Below, in pieces: positions 1 through 6,658 of a stretch of DNA of 7,461 nt. A program made the position numbers and the translations under genes. Source of the DNA: Tardiphaga sp. (GTDB lineage: Bacteria > Pseudomonadota > Alphaproteobacteria > Rhizobiales > Xanthobacteraceae); the NCBI GenBank assembly GCA_028290765.1, contig JAQGJF010000591.1:1-7461 (forward strand). Direction: 5' to 3'. The notes beneath the pieces are model-generated. The model was not told the origin of the DNA, searched no databases, and was given only the letters and a program-made list of their open reading frames with translations. Numbering within the stretch: the stretch's first letter is position 1; every line of letters starts with the position of its first letter.

Positions 1-1005
1 TGTGACCTTTCGCGCGAGGAAGCCCCGGATCAACGGCACCATTTCGTCAAATCTGTCTTCAAGGGCAAAATGGCCGGTGTTGATGAGGTGAAACTCGACT
101 TCGGGCAGATCGCGCTTGTAGGGATACGCGCCGTCCGCTGGAAAGATGAAGTCGTTCTTACCCCAGACGATCAATGTCGACGGTTTATGCTTGCGGAAAT
201 AAGCCTGGACCGCCGGATAGAGCGGCAGGTTGGTCCGGTAGTCGTAGAACAGATCCATCTGGATATCGTTGTTGCCCGGCCGATCGAGCAACGCCTGATC
301 ATGGATCCAGTTGTCGGGTGAAATGCGGCTGACGTCCGACATGCCGTCGGTGTACTGGAATTTGGTGGTTTCCGGCGTGACCAGCTTCATCAGCGCCTGA
401 CGGCTGGCGTCCGAGCCGTCGGCCCAATATTTCCTGATCGGATTCCAGAACTCTTTCAGCCCCTCTTCATAAGCATTGCCATTCTGGACGATCAGGCCCG
501 TGATGCGTTCTGGGTGCTTCAGAGCCAGCCGCCAGCCCACAGGAGCGCCGTAGTCCATGACGTACATCGCATAGCGGGCGACGCCGAGCTGACCGAGCAG
601 TCCATCGACGAGCTCGCCGAAGCGGTCGAAGGTGTAAGCGAATTTCGCTCGGTCTGGCATGTCGCTCTGACCGTAGCCGGGATAGTCCGGGGCGATCACA
701 TGATAGCGGTCCGCCAGCGCCGGAATCAGGGTGCGAAACATGTGCGAGGAGGTCGGAAAGCCGTGGAGCAACAGCACGACCGGCGCATCGCTGGGTCCAG
801 CCTCGCGGTAGAAGATCTTGATTCCGTCCACCATCCTGGTCCGATGGTACGTCACCGGATAGTTCGGCGCAGCTCCTTGCCGGGAGTATTGAACCTTGGC
901 CGTCGCGGCTTGCGGAACGACAGCGGCGGCCAGGCCTGAAAGCCCAAGAACGAGCCGGCGACGATCGATCGCATGTGACATGGCAGTGACTTCAGCGGTC
1001 TTCAT
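1..1005 (-). CDS. Exported epoxide-hydrolase-like alpha/beta hydrolase (3' end cut by window edge)
   Basis: An open frame of 335 codons runs leftward off the window with no stop. It starts at ATG 1003-1005 behind GGAGG (1011-1015). The N-terminus has a Tat-like signal: arginines at residues 15-17, a hydrophobic stretch and ATA ending near residue 36, so export to the periplasm is likely. The mature part has the alpha/beta-hydrolase order: oxyanion-loop HGFP (81-84), nucleophile elbow VMDYGAPVG with Asp151, acid Asp285 in WGKNDF, and catalytic His312 in NTGHF. An Asp nucleophile in D-x-G is typical of epoxide hydrolases and haloalkane dehalogenases, which attack through an alkyl-enzyme ester. 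The halide-binding Trp expected right after Asp in dehalogenases is Tyr here, so an epoxide-type or unknown substrate is more likely. The frame ends in GFLARKVT, so only a few residues are probably missing. It is the last visible gene of the leftward operon, 54 bases after its neighbour. Substrate unknown. Confidence 0.88.
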   Translation of the reverse strand, partial: MKTAEVTAMSHAIDRRRLVLGLSGLAAAVVPQAATAKVQYSRQGAAPNYPVTYHRTRMVDGIKIFYREAGPSDAPVVLLLHGFPTSSHMFRTLIPALADRYHVIAPDYPGYGQSDMPDRAKFAYTFDRFGELVDGLLGQLGVARYAMYVMDYGAPVGWRLALKHPERITGLIVQNGNAYEEGLKEFWNPIRKYWADGSDASRQALMKLVTPETTKFQYTDGMSDVSRISPDNWIHDQALLDRPGNNDIQMDLFYDYRTNLPLYPAVQAYFRKHKPSTLIVWGKNDFIFPADGAYPYKRDLPEVEFHLINTGHFALEDRFDEMVPLIRGFLARKVT

Positions 1006-1010
1006 ATCAA

Positions 1011-1015
1011 CCTCC
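1011..1015 (-). promoter_or_regulatory. Ribosome binding site of the exported alpha/beta hydrolase
   Basis: GGAGG on the minus strand lies five bases before ATG 1003-1005. It favours this start over the in-frame ATG at 979-981, eight codons downstream, which has no comparable site. Confidence 0.75.
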
Positions 1016-1059
1016 GTTGCAAGATCATCAATGGTGCGACGAGTAGCCGCGCTGGCGCT

Positions 1060-2031
1060 TCAAACGCCTTCGTAGACCAGCCTGGTGAAGAAGCCGGGGT
1101 CGATGACGAACTGCCCCCATTTCGCATCGAAGGCCGCGGTCGGTTTGGCCGCGACTATCTCGTCACGCGACTTCCCTTGTTTTTTCAGCGTCGCGACGTT
1201 GTCCCTGACGGCAACCAGCATGTCGCGGAATTCCTGGAGCTCAGCCTTGTTGCTGACGGGCTTGCCGTGACCTGGAATGATGATGGTGTCGTTTGTCGTC
1301 GCCGCCAGATTGGCGTCGGACGCGGCGATCATTCCGTCGATGCTGCCGCCGGTCGAATAATCGATGAACGGATAAATGCCGTTCCAGAAAGTGTCACCGA
1401 CGTGAACGACGTTGGCCTCGGTGAAGGTGACGGAGATGTCGCTGTCGGTATGCGCCGACCCATAATATTTCAGGGCGATCGACGAGCCGTTGAGCCTCAG
1501 ATTGTGTTCGGTTGCAAAAATTTCGCTCGGAATTCCACCCGGTGGCAGTGCAAGGAAGTTATAATCCCAATCTTCGACCCGCTGCACTTCCGAAAGATGC
1601 TTGCGTGTGTTCGTTTGCGCGATGATTTTAGCGCCGGCCGAATGCAGCCAGTCGTTGCCGCTGGCATGATCGAAGTGCCAGTGCGTGTTGACGAGATGGG
1701 TGACGGGATCGGCGCCGAGGTCGGCGAGGGCCTTGGTGATCTGCGGACGCGAAGCCGGGATACCGGCATCGATGAGGAGCTTGCCATCGGGACCCGTCAG
1801 GACGGCAATGTTGCCGCCGGAGCCCTCAAGAACGCTGATATTGTTTCGCAGCTTGTAGGTCTTGATGGGCGATACCGCGGCGCTGTCCTTGATCAGGCTG
1901 ACCAGCCCGCGCGCCTCGGCAAACGCCTCGCGGGGCGTGAGCCATCCACCGGTGGCTGCGAAGGCTGCGCCACCCAGGCAGCACAGGCAAAAGCCTCGTC
2001 GCGACAGAAAATCCTGTTTCGAAAATTGCAT
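1060..2031 (-). CDS. Tat-exported metallo-beta-lactamase-fold hydrolase
   Basis: This encodes 323 residues from ATG 2029-2031, preceded by GGGAGA (2037-2042). An upstream in-frame ATG at 2145 would add 38 residues without family character, overlap the preceding hydrolase gene and bury the signal peptide, so I reject it. The N-terminus reads SRRGF (10-14), then a Cys-rich hydrophobic core (CLCC, 15-18) and AFA at 36-38, a Tat signal with a signal peptidase I site. The MBL metal ligands are complete: HWHFDH (His117, His119, Asp121, His122), His194 in GSAHTDSD, Asp213 in VGDTF and His255 in PGHGKP. A dinuclear, probably zinc, periplasmic hydrolase is therefore expected. The HxHxDH set is shared by class B3 lactamases, lactonases, sulfatases and many other members, so the substrate cannot be named. 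It lies 70 bases after one hydrolase gene and 54 before another, all leftward, which suggests one transcript. Confidence 0.92.
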   Translation of the reverse strand: MQFSKQDFLSRRGFCLCCLGGAAFAATGGWLTPREAFAEARGLVSLIKDSAAVSPIKTYKLRNNISVLEGSGGNIAVLTGPDGKLLIDAGIPASRPQITKALADLGADPVTHLVNTHWHFDHASGNDWLHSAGAKIIAQTNTRKHLSEVQRVEDWDYNFLALPPGGIPSEIFATEHNLRLNGSSIALKYYGSAHTDSDISVTFTEANVVHVGDTFWNGIYPFIDYSTGGSIDGMIAASDANLAATTNDTIIIPGHGKPVSNKAELQEFRDMLVAVRDNVATLKKQGKSRDEIVAAKPTAAFDAKWGQFVIDPGFFTRLVYEGV

Positions 2032-2036
2032 GACAT

Positions 2037-2042
2037 TCTCCC
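2037..2042 (-). promoter_or_regulatory. Ribosome binding site fixing the MBL hydrolase start
   Basis: GGGAGA on the minus strand lies five bases before ATG 2029-2031. It supports the start that puts the twin-arginine motif at residues 11-12 rather than the upstream ATG at 2145. Confidence 0.7.
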
Positions 2043-2101
2043 TTTCCGTGCCAATGAGGGATCCTCTATGCGAAAGGCGTCCCCTTCCCAGGGCCTGTTT
2101 G

Positions 2102-2923
2102 TCAGCCCTTGATGAACGCCAGCAGGTCGTTGTTGAGCTGATCATTGTGAGTGACCATCATTCCGTGCGGCGCACCCGGATAGACCTTCAATATGGCCCC
2201 CTTGATGAGCTTCGATGACAGCAACGCCGAAGCCGCGATCGGGACGATCTGGTCGTCGTCGCCATGGAGCACCAGCGTCGGGACATCTATCTTCCCGAGA
2301 TCCTGGGTGAGATCGGTTTCGGAGAACGCTTTGATACATTCATGGGCACCTCTCAACCCGACTTGCATCGACCACATCCAGAAGGCGTCCTTGACGCCCT
2401 GCGATACCTTGGACCCTGGCCGGTTCGCGCCGTAAAACGGCAGGCTGAGCTCGCGATAATATTGCGACCGGTCGCCTGCAACCCCGGCGCGTATGCCGTC
2501 AAAGACTTCGATCGGAAGGCCGCCGGGGTTTGCCTTTGTCTTAAGCATCAAGGGCGGTATCGCCGACATCAAGACCGCCTTGGCGACGCGCGCCGTGCCG
2601 TGCCGGCCCAGATAGCATGCGACTTCGCCGCCACCCGTCGAGTGCCCGATCATGATAGCGCCATTGATGTCAAGCGCTTCCATGAGCGCCGACAGATCAT
2701 CGGCATAGGTATCGAGGTTGTTTCCATCCCAGGGCTGACTGGATCGGCCATGGCCGCGGCGGTCGTGGGCGATGCACCGGAAACCGCGTGACGCCAGGAA
2801 CATCATTTGAGCGTCCCAGGCATCCGCATTGAGCGGCCAGCCGTGCGAGAAGACGACGGGTCGCCCCTTGCCCCAATCCTTATAGTAGATTTCGGTGCCG
2901 TCTTTTGTTCTGATGGTGCTCAC
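2102..2923 (-). CDS. Cofactor-free chloroperoxidase/arylesterase-type alpha/beta hydrolase
   Basis: This encodes 273 residues, the usual size of the non-haem chloroperoxidase/arylesterase group. I start it at GTG 2921-2923 because AGGAG (2932-2936) lies eight bases upstream and because the resulting VSTIRTKDG aligns with MPTIKTEDG of the paralogue at 6876. A longer frame from ATG 2980 adds 19 unrelated residues. The catalytic triad is Ser95 in GHSTGGGE, Asp224 in GDDDQIVP and His253 in GAPHGM, with oxyanion-loop SHGWPL at 26-31 and the family block [10 protein letters not shown]. There is no signal peptide, so it should be cytoplasmic. Members hydrolyse esters or lactones and can perhydrolyse carboxylic acids to peracids, which gives the halogenation activity behind the old name. 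The true substrate here is unknown. It is the first gene of the leftward operon and divergent from the LysR-type regulator, the usual layout for a regulator controlling its neighbour. Confidence 0.93.
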   Translation of the reverse strand: MSTIRTKDGTEIYYKDWGKGRPVVFSHGWPLNADAWDAQMMFLASRGFRCIAHDRRGHGRSSQPWDGNNLDTYADDLSALMEALDINGAIMIGHSTGGGEVACYLGRHGTARVAKAVLMSAIPPLMLKTKANPGGLPIEVFDGIRAGVAGDRSQYYRELSLPFYGANRPGSKVSQGVKDAFWMWSMQVGLRGAHECIKAFSETDLTQDLGKIDVPTLVLHGDDDQIVPIAASALLSSKLIKGAILKVYPGAPHGMMVTHNDQLNNDLLAFIKG

Positions 2924-2931
2924 CGTACGTA

Positions 2932-2938
2932 CTCCTCT
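2932..2938 (-). promoter_or_regulatory. Ribosome binding site supporting the GTG start
   Basis: AGAGGAG on the minus strand lies eight bases before GTG 2921-2923. The spacer contains the palindrome GTACGTAC (2925-2932). This site is the main sequence reason for choosing GTG over ATG 2980. Confidence 0.65.
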
Positions 2939-2990
2939 GGAGCTGGCAGCCGTCCACACGAAACCCTTCGACAGGCCCATTGCTATCGGA

Positions 2991-3019
2991 TTGCAGCGCG
3001 GAGGCGCAGTCCGTATGAT
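2991..3019 (+). promoter_or_regulatory. Sigma70-like promoter of the LysR-type gene
   Basis: TTGCAG (2991-2996) and TATGAT (3014-3019) are separated by exactly 17 bases and match the consensus hexamers at four and five of six positions. Transcription would begin near 3026, about 32 bases before the ATG. TGC-N9-GCA (2981-2995) overlaps the -35 and is a weak dyad of the kind LysR-type proteins bind. No equally good promoter was found for the divergent hydrolase operon, which fits a gene that needs an activator. Found by eye only. Confidence 0.5.
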
Positions 3020-3036
3020 CGAGAAGCAACTTCTCG
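3020..3036. promoter_or_regulatory. Perfect inverted repeat at the predicted LysR-gene start point
   Basis: CGAGAAG (3020-3026), spacer CAA, and CTTCTCG (3030-3036) form a perfect 7-base dyad directly after the predicted -10 box. Its position over the likely transcription start suits an autorepression operator. In RNA it could instead form a short 5' leader hairpin ending 21 bases before the ATG. It is not the classical T-N11-A LysR box, so which protein binds it is open. Confidence 0.5.
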
Positions 3037-3057
3037 GAAAATTGGAAGAACGGGCAG

Positions 3058-3951
3058 ATGGATCGCCTGGAGGCGATGTCGATTATTGTCGCCGTCAACG
3101 AGACAGGCAGCTTCTCGGCGGCCTCGCGCAGGCTTCGGTCACCGGTTGCGACCGTCAGCCGCAAGGTTGCCGAGCTCGAGGCGCGGCTGAAAGCCCAGCT
3201 GTTTCAGAGGTCGTCGCGGCGGATGACACTGACCGACGCGGGGCGATCCTATATTGAGGCCTGTAAACGCATCATCGAGCAGGTCGACGACGCCGAGCGC
3301 GAAGTTTCAGGCGAATACAGGATCCCGAGGGGAGACCTGGCTGTAACGGCGCCTTGGGGCCTTGGGCACATGCACCTGTTGCCGATCGCGATCGAATTTT
3401 TGGACGCCTACCCCGAAATCGCCCTAAGACTGGTGTTGACCGATCGCGTCGTCAACACGGTCGAGGAGAGTATCGATATCTCGATACGGATTGGCATCCT
3501 CCCGGACAGCAGCATGATTGCGACGCGGATCGGATCGGTTCGACTTGTACACTGTGCAAGTCCCTCCTATCTCGCAGCGCGCGGTCGCCCCGCAGAACCC
3601 GCCGAGCTCCGGGATCACGATTGCATTTGCGTCGATAGCCTTGCTGCCCAGCGTACTTGGAAGTTTACAAAGGGCACCCGGGAAATTGTTGCGCCGATCC
3701 GGTCGAGACTCGTCGTGAGCGATTCAGAAGCTGCCATCGATGCTGCGATCGCCGGCGCCGGCATCACGCGGGTGATGTCGTACAAGATGGAAGCTGCCAA
3801 GCGCTCTGGCGCCCTTGAGATCATGTTGGAAGAGTTCGAACTCGAGCCATTACCCGTGCATATCGTCTATGCGGAGAGAAACCCGATGCCGCTCAAGCTT
3901 CGGGTTTTTCTCAATTGGGTGATTCCACGGCTCAAAGCCCGTTTGTCCTGA
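3058..3951 (+). CDS. LysR-type transcriptional regulator
   Basis: This encodes 297 residues, the typical LysR-type length. The N-terminal winged helix-turn-helix (about 1-60) has the family pattern: [20 protein letters not shown], then [21 protein letters not shown], followed by [16 protein letters not shown] linker helix leads to a substrate-binding region (about 92-290) with two periplasmic-binding-protein-like lobes that usually sense a small molecule. [30 protein letters not shown] and the D-x-x-I-R-I-G strand are typical of the CrgA/AaeR-like subgroup. The ATG at 3058 has a weak GGAAG nine bases upstream. The gene is divergent from the three-hydrolase operon with 134 bases between starts, so that operon is its most likely target, and self-regulation through the shared intergenic region is likely. 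The inducer cannot be read from the sequence. Confidence 0.95.
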   Translation: MDRLEAMSIIVAVNETGSFSAASRRLRSPVATVSRKVAELEARLKAQLFQRSSRRMTLTDAGRSYIEACKRIIEQVDDAEREVSGEYRIPRGDLAVTAPWGLGHMHLLPIAIEFLDAYPEIALRLVLTDRVVNTVEESIDISIRIGILPDSSMIATRIGSVRLVHCASPSYLAARGRPAEPAELRDHDCICVDSLAAQRTWKFTKGTREIVAPIRSRLVVSDSEAAIDAAIAGAGITRVMSYKMEAAKRSGALEIMLEEFELEPLPVHIVYAERNPMPLKLRVFLNWVIPRLKARLS

Positions 3952-3992
3952 CAGGATTGGTTGAGTTCGCGGGCAGTCGTCCTGGCTTAGCG

Positions 3993-4016
3993 AGCCGTCT
4001 GGATGTCGGCTTTTTT
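3993..4016 (+). terminator. Probable intrinsic terminator after the LysR-type gene
   Basis: AGCCG (3993-3997) and CGGCT (4007-4011) form a 5-base stem with a 9-base loop, running into six T (4011-4016), 42 bases after the LysR stop. The stem is short, so strength is uncertain, but placement and T-tract are right. Confidence 0.5.
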
Positions 4017-4130
4017 GGCACATCGCGTCATTCGGCTGCGATGCGGAATTCGGTCGCTGTCGGGGCATAGCGGACATCGATCAAGCCGAACCAATCAAGC
4101 TCGATCCATGAGTACGCGCCCCAGGCGCGG

Positions 4131-5474
4131 TTACTCGGTAAACTGAAAATCCTCGTCGCTGGTGCCGAGCATCGCCGACAGTGCGCGCAGCGCTTCGCCG
4201 AGTTGTTCCAGCGTCGGCTGCGCGAGCGCCAGCCGTACCGCATTGGGCGCGTGTCCCGGGCTGACCGCAAAGGTGCTGGAAGGCGACAGGGCAATACCCC
4301 GGCGCGAGGCCGCGGCGACGAAGGTCTGCGACCGCCACTGCGCGGGAAGCGTCAGCCACAGATGATAGGATTTGCGGTTGGCCTGGATGTCGAATCCCGA
4401 CAGGCAATCCGCCGCGATCTGCTGGCGGCGACCGGCACCCTCCCGTTTCAGCCGCGCAATTTCCGCGGCGGTGCCGTCGCTCATCAGGCGCTGCCCGGCG
4501 GCCAAAGCGAATCCCGGCGCGGTCCAGCCGCCGGCGCGCACCGACGCCAGAATGCCCTCGCGCAGGCGCAGCGGCGACACGATGAACCCCAAGGTCAGCC
4601 CCGGCGCCACGCGTTTCGACAGGCTGTCGAGAACCACGCATGAATTGGGCGCCTGCGAAGCCAGCGGCGGGATGTCATCGAGAAAGCCGTAAATATTGTC
4701 TTCGATGACGATGAGATCGAGTTTCTCGACGACGCGCAGCAGATCGGCGCGGCGCGACGGCGGCATCGTCGTGCCCAGCGGGTTGTGGATGATCGGCTGT
4801 AGATAGAGCGCGGACAGCCGAGCCTCGCGATGCGCTTTCTGGACGGCATCGGGCCGGACACCGGCTTCGTCCATCGCCAGCGGCACCAGCGTGATGCCGA
4901 GCCGCGCCGCGATGCCCTTGATGAAGGGATAGGTCAGGGCCTCGACGCCGCAGCGGCCTCCGGTCGGCACCAGCGCCGCCAGCGCCGCCGCGATGCACTG
5001 GCGGCCGCTGGCGGTGAAGACGATCTGCTCCGGATCCGGCGACCATTTCTCGCTAGCCAGAAACTGCGCGGCGGTCTCTCGCAGTTTTGGCGTGCCGCCG
5101 CTCGACGCCCGCCGCAACGCGGCCTGCAGCACATCCGGCCGCTCCAGGCCTTCCAGGCTTCTGGCGACCAGGACCGCCTGCTCCGGCAGCATCGGATAGT
5201 TGAATTCGAGGTCGATGCGCGCGCCATGCGGTTCGACCGGCGCGGCGATCCCGCGCCGCGCATTGCCGGAGACGAAGGTGCCGCGCCCGACCTCGCCGAC
5301 CACGAGGCCCCGCCGCAACAATTCGGTGTAGACCCGGCTCGCGGTCGAGACCGCGATCTTGCGCTCATAGGCGAAGGTCCGCTGCGGCGGCAGGCGGTCG
5401 CCCGCCTTCAGACGCCCCTCGGCGATATCCGCCGCCACCGCGTCGGCGAGCTTCATGTAATCGGCTGGCGACAT
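4131..5474 (-). CDS. MocR-family regulator (GntR winged helix fused to PLP aminotransferase-like domain)
   Basis: This encodes 447 residues, normal for the MocR subfamily. Residues 4-70 form a GntR-type winged helix (AGDRLPPQRTFAYERKIAVS, then the wing GEVGRGTFVSG). Residues 88-440 are a fold-type I aminotransferase-like domain. The cofactor residues are present: Asn231 in HNPLGTT, Asp259 and Tyr262 in IEDNIYG, Lys287 in DSLSKR as the PLP Schiff-base lysine, and Arg414 in NAVRLAL, which normally binds a substrate carboxylate. Such proteins sense PLP or its adduct with an amino compound; known members control GABA, vitamin B6 or taurine use, but the effector here is unknown. The start is limited: an in-frame TGA lies eight codons upstream and ATG 5472-5474 is the only good start, although no clear Shine-Dalgarno precedes it. 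The first operator-like repeat abuts the ATG, suggesting autoregulation. The gene diverges from the DUF1127 gene. Confidence 0.95.
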   Translation of the reverse strand: MSPADYMKLADAVAADIAEGRLKAGDRLPPQRTFAYERKIAVSTASRVYTELLRRGLVVGEVGRGTFVSGNARRGIAAPVEPHGARIDLEFNYPMLPEQAVLVARSLEGLERPDVLQAALRRASSGGTPKLRETAAQFLASEKWSPDPEQIVFTASGRQCIAAALAALVPTGGRCGVEALTYPFIKGIAARLGITLVPLAMDEAGVRPDAVQKAHREARLSALYLQPIIHNPLGTTMPPSRRADLLRVVEKLDLIVIEDNIYGFLDDIPPLASQAPNSCVVLDSLSKRVAPGLTLGFIVSPLRLREGILASVRAGGWTAPGFALAAGQRLMSDGTAAEIARLKREGAGRRQQIAADCLSGFDIQANRKSYHLWLTLPAQWRSQTFVAAASRRGIALSPSSTFAVSPGHAPNAVRLALAQPTLEQLGEALRALSAMLGTSDEDFQFTE

Positions 5475-5475
5475 T

Positions 5476-5576
5476 ATTGCACCGAGAGCAATGTTTCACT
5501 TGCTCCGATACACTTACGGGATCATCTTGGCCCCATCAAGCCCTGCTATTGCACCGAGGCAGCAAAATTGCTCCGA
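5476..5576. promoter_or_regulatory. Candidate MocR operator: four copies of ATTGCWCCGA
   Basis: Four near-identical ten-base elements, all in the same orientation, lie between the divergent regulator and DUF1127 gene: ATTGCACCGA (5476-5485), CTTGCTCCGA (5499-5508), ATTGCACCGA (5548-5557) and ATTGCTCCGA (5567-5576). They form two A/T-variant pairs with start-to-start spacings of 23 and 19 bases, roughly two helical turns. Inverted GCAAT/AGCAA half-sites lie inside each pair (5488-5492 and 5562-5566). Dimeric MocR proteins such as GabR are known to bind paired direct repeats next to their own gene, so this array is the expected kind of target. The first copy lies one base from the regulator's start codon. 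Confidence 0.65.
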
Positions 5577-5673
5577 GGTCACCGAACGGAAAAGGGACAG
5601 GCGACCGCCGGTATCGGCGGCGCTTGCCTCGACGGCCGTGCCATGCGCGGGCGACAGGCCATGGAGAACGCCA

Positions 5674-5907
5674 ATGATTTCGCTTCTGAAGACGACGCCG
5701 AGGGTGTTCGCGCTCGCAAGCCCGGCACGCATCCTGGACGGCTGGACCGATCGGCTGGCCGCCTATCTGGAGCGCCGGGACGCCATCAAGCGGCTGTCCC
5801 AGCTCGACGATCGCGAGTTGAGAGATATCGGATTGTCGCGCGGGCGGATCGAGTCGGCTGTCCACGGCTTTGCGCAGGCCGAAGCGGAGCTTGGGAGGGT
5901 TCGGTGA
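5674..5907 (+). CDS. DUF1127 small protein (YjiS-like)
   Basis: This encodes 77 residues from ATG 5674, with GGAG seven bases upstream (5663-5666). A longer frame from ATG 5491 exists, but its extra 61 residues cover the operator array and have no family character. The C-terminal half has the DUF1127 signature: a basic helix (LERRDAIKRLSQ, 32-43) followed by LDDRELRDIGLSRGRIES (44-61). The first 25 residues are moderately hydrophobic and may be an amphipathic helix. DUF1127 proteins are small, Arg-rich and abundant in alphaproteobacteria. Some affect RNA turnover and phosphate or carbon responses, but no general biochemical role is settled. The TGA overlaps the GTG of the following membrane gene by four bases, so the two are probably translationally coupled. 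Control by the divergent MocR-type regulator through the upstream repeats is likely. Confidence 0.9.
   Translation: MISLLKTTPRVFALASPARILDGWTDRLAAYLERRDAIKRLSQLDDRELRDIGLSRGRIESAVHGFAQAEAELGRVR
5893..5898 (+). promoter_or_regulatory. Ribosome binding site for the mddA-like gene inside the DUF1127 gene
   Basis: GGGAGG inside the last codons of the DUF1127 gene lies five bases before GTG 5904. It supports that start over ATG 6027, which has no Shine-Dalgarno sequence. Confidence 0.65.
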
Positions 5908-6658
5908 CGGCACGGCAAAGGGCCGCGCCAGTGGCGGCCTGGCAGATCCAAGTGTCGTCCCCGGTTTCCAATGTGGTGGATTTCGCGCATTACGCCAGCC
6001 GAACCCGCCAGGCTTCACCGGGCCGAATGGCACGGATCATCGCGCGCGGATACGGCGCCGTCGTCACCTCGATATTTCTCGGCACGCTGCTCTATGCCAT
6101 CGGCTTCGTCGGCGGCACCCTCGTGCCGAAGAGCATCGACACCGCCAGCGGCGGCTGGCCGCCGACCGTGGCGCTCTGCATCGACCTGCAGCTGCTCGCT
6201 ATTTTCGCCGTCCTGCATGGCATCATGGCGCGGCGGGGATTCAGGCGCGCGCCGGCCGTCGAACGAAGCACCTATGTGCTGTGCGCAAGCCTGGCGATGA
6301 TCCTGCTGTTTGCGACATGGCAACCGTTGCCCGCCGTGGTGTGGCAGGTTTCTAATCCGCAACTGGCTGTGGCCGTCGATGGCGTTGCACTGTGCGGCTG
6401 GCTGATGGTGGTTTACGGGCTGTATCGTTTCCATCGCCATCCGATCCATCTCGGATTCATCGTCGCCTTCTGGGCGGCCCCCACCATGACGGCGGGCCAT
6501 CTGCTGTTTGCCGCGGTCGCCACCGGCACCATCTTCGTCGGCATCTGGCTGGAAGACATGACCTGATGGCAACCTTCGGCCACCTGTGCCGCCGCTAATG
6601 TGGCTTTACCAAATCATTGATGCCGCCCGCGGCCGGTATTAATGTACGCGGTTCGTGA
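5904..6658 (+). pseudogene. mddA: Decayed methanethiol S-methyltransferase-like (MddA) membrane protein gene
   Basis: From GTG 5904 the frame gives 220 residues ending at TGA 6564-6566. It is recognisable as MddA, an isoprenylcysteine-methyltransferase-superfamily membrane enzyme that makes dimethylsulfide from methanethiol and SAM: LYAIGFVGGTLVPKSIDT (63-80), AVERSTYVL (118-126), PLPAVVWQVSNP (141-152), then LYRFHRHPIHLGF and AFWAAPTMTAGHLLFA. Compared with the family as I know it, about 35 residues are missing between GWLMVV and GLYR (near 6411-6418), the loop that normally precedes the RHP motif. A shorter gap falls between GFRR and PAVERS. The usual LEERDL is broken: five bases instead of six separate GAA 6552-6554 from GACCTG at 6560. 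The shifted frame then reads DLMATFGHLCRR and meets TAA (6596-6598) where the family has Tyr, while open sequence continues to TGA 6656-6658. The SAM-site glutamate/C-terminus is thus lost. Probably non-functional; a short divergent active form is less likely. Confidence 0.7.

Noticed and set aside
514..939. A 141-codon rightward frame opposite the exported alpha/beta hydrolase
   Set aside because: The opposite strand carries an uninterrupted hydrolase with signal peptide and triad that runs off the window edge; this is its shadow.
1..1005. Haloalkane dehalogenase identity for the exported Asp-nucleophile hydrolase
   Set aside because: The halide-stabilising Trp next to the nucleophile is Tyr (DYGA), so the more general epoxide-hydrolase-like call is safer.
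1177..2112. A 311-codon open frame antisense to the MBL hydrolase
   Set aside because: Composition fits a shadow of the MBL gene, whose complete metal-ligand set makes the minus strand the coding one.
4081..4641. A 186-codon leftward frame inside the MocR gene
   Set aside because: Low-complexity Arg/Ala/Gly-rich translation in an alternate frame of a clear MocR protein.
5491..5673. N-terminal extension of the DUF1127 protein from ATG 5491
   Set aside because: It would translate the operator-like repeats and gives non-family sequence. ATG 5674 has a good ribosome binding site and yields the normal small size.
4830..6566. A 578-codon rightward open frame running antisense through the MocR gene into the mddA-like gene
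   Set aside because: Its first two thirds mirror the GC-rich MocR coding strand and have no family character. Only the part after about 5904 matches a family, and it has its own GTG and ribosome binding site.
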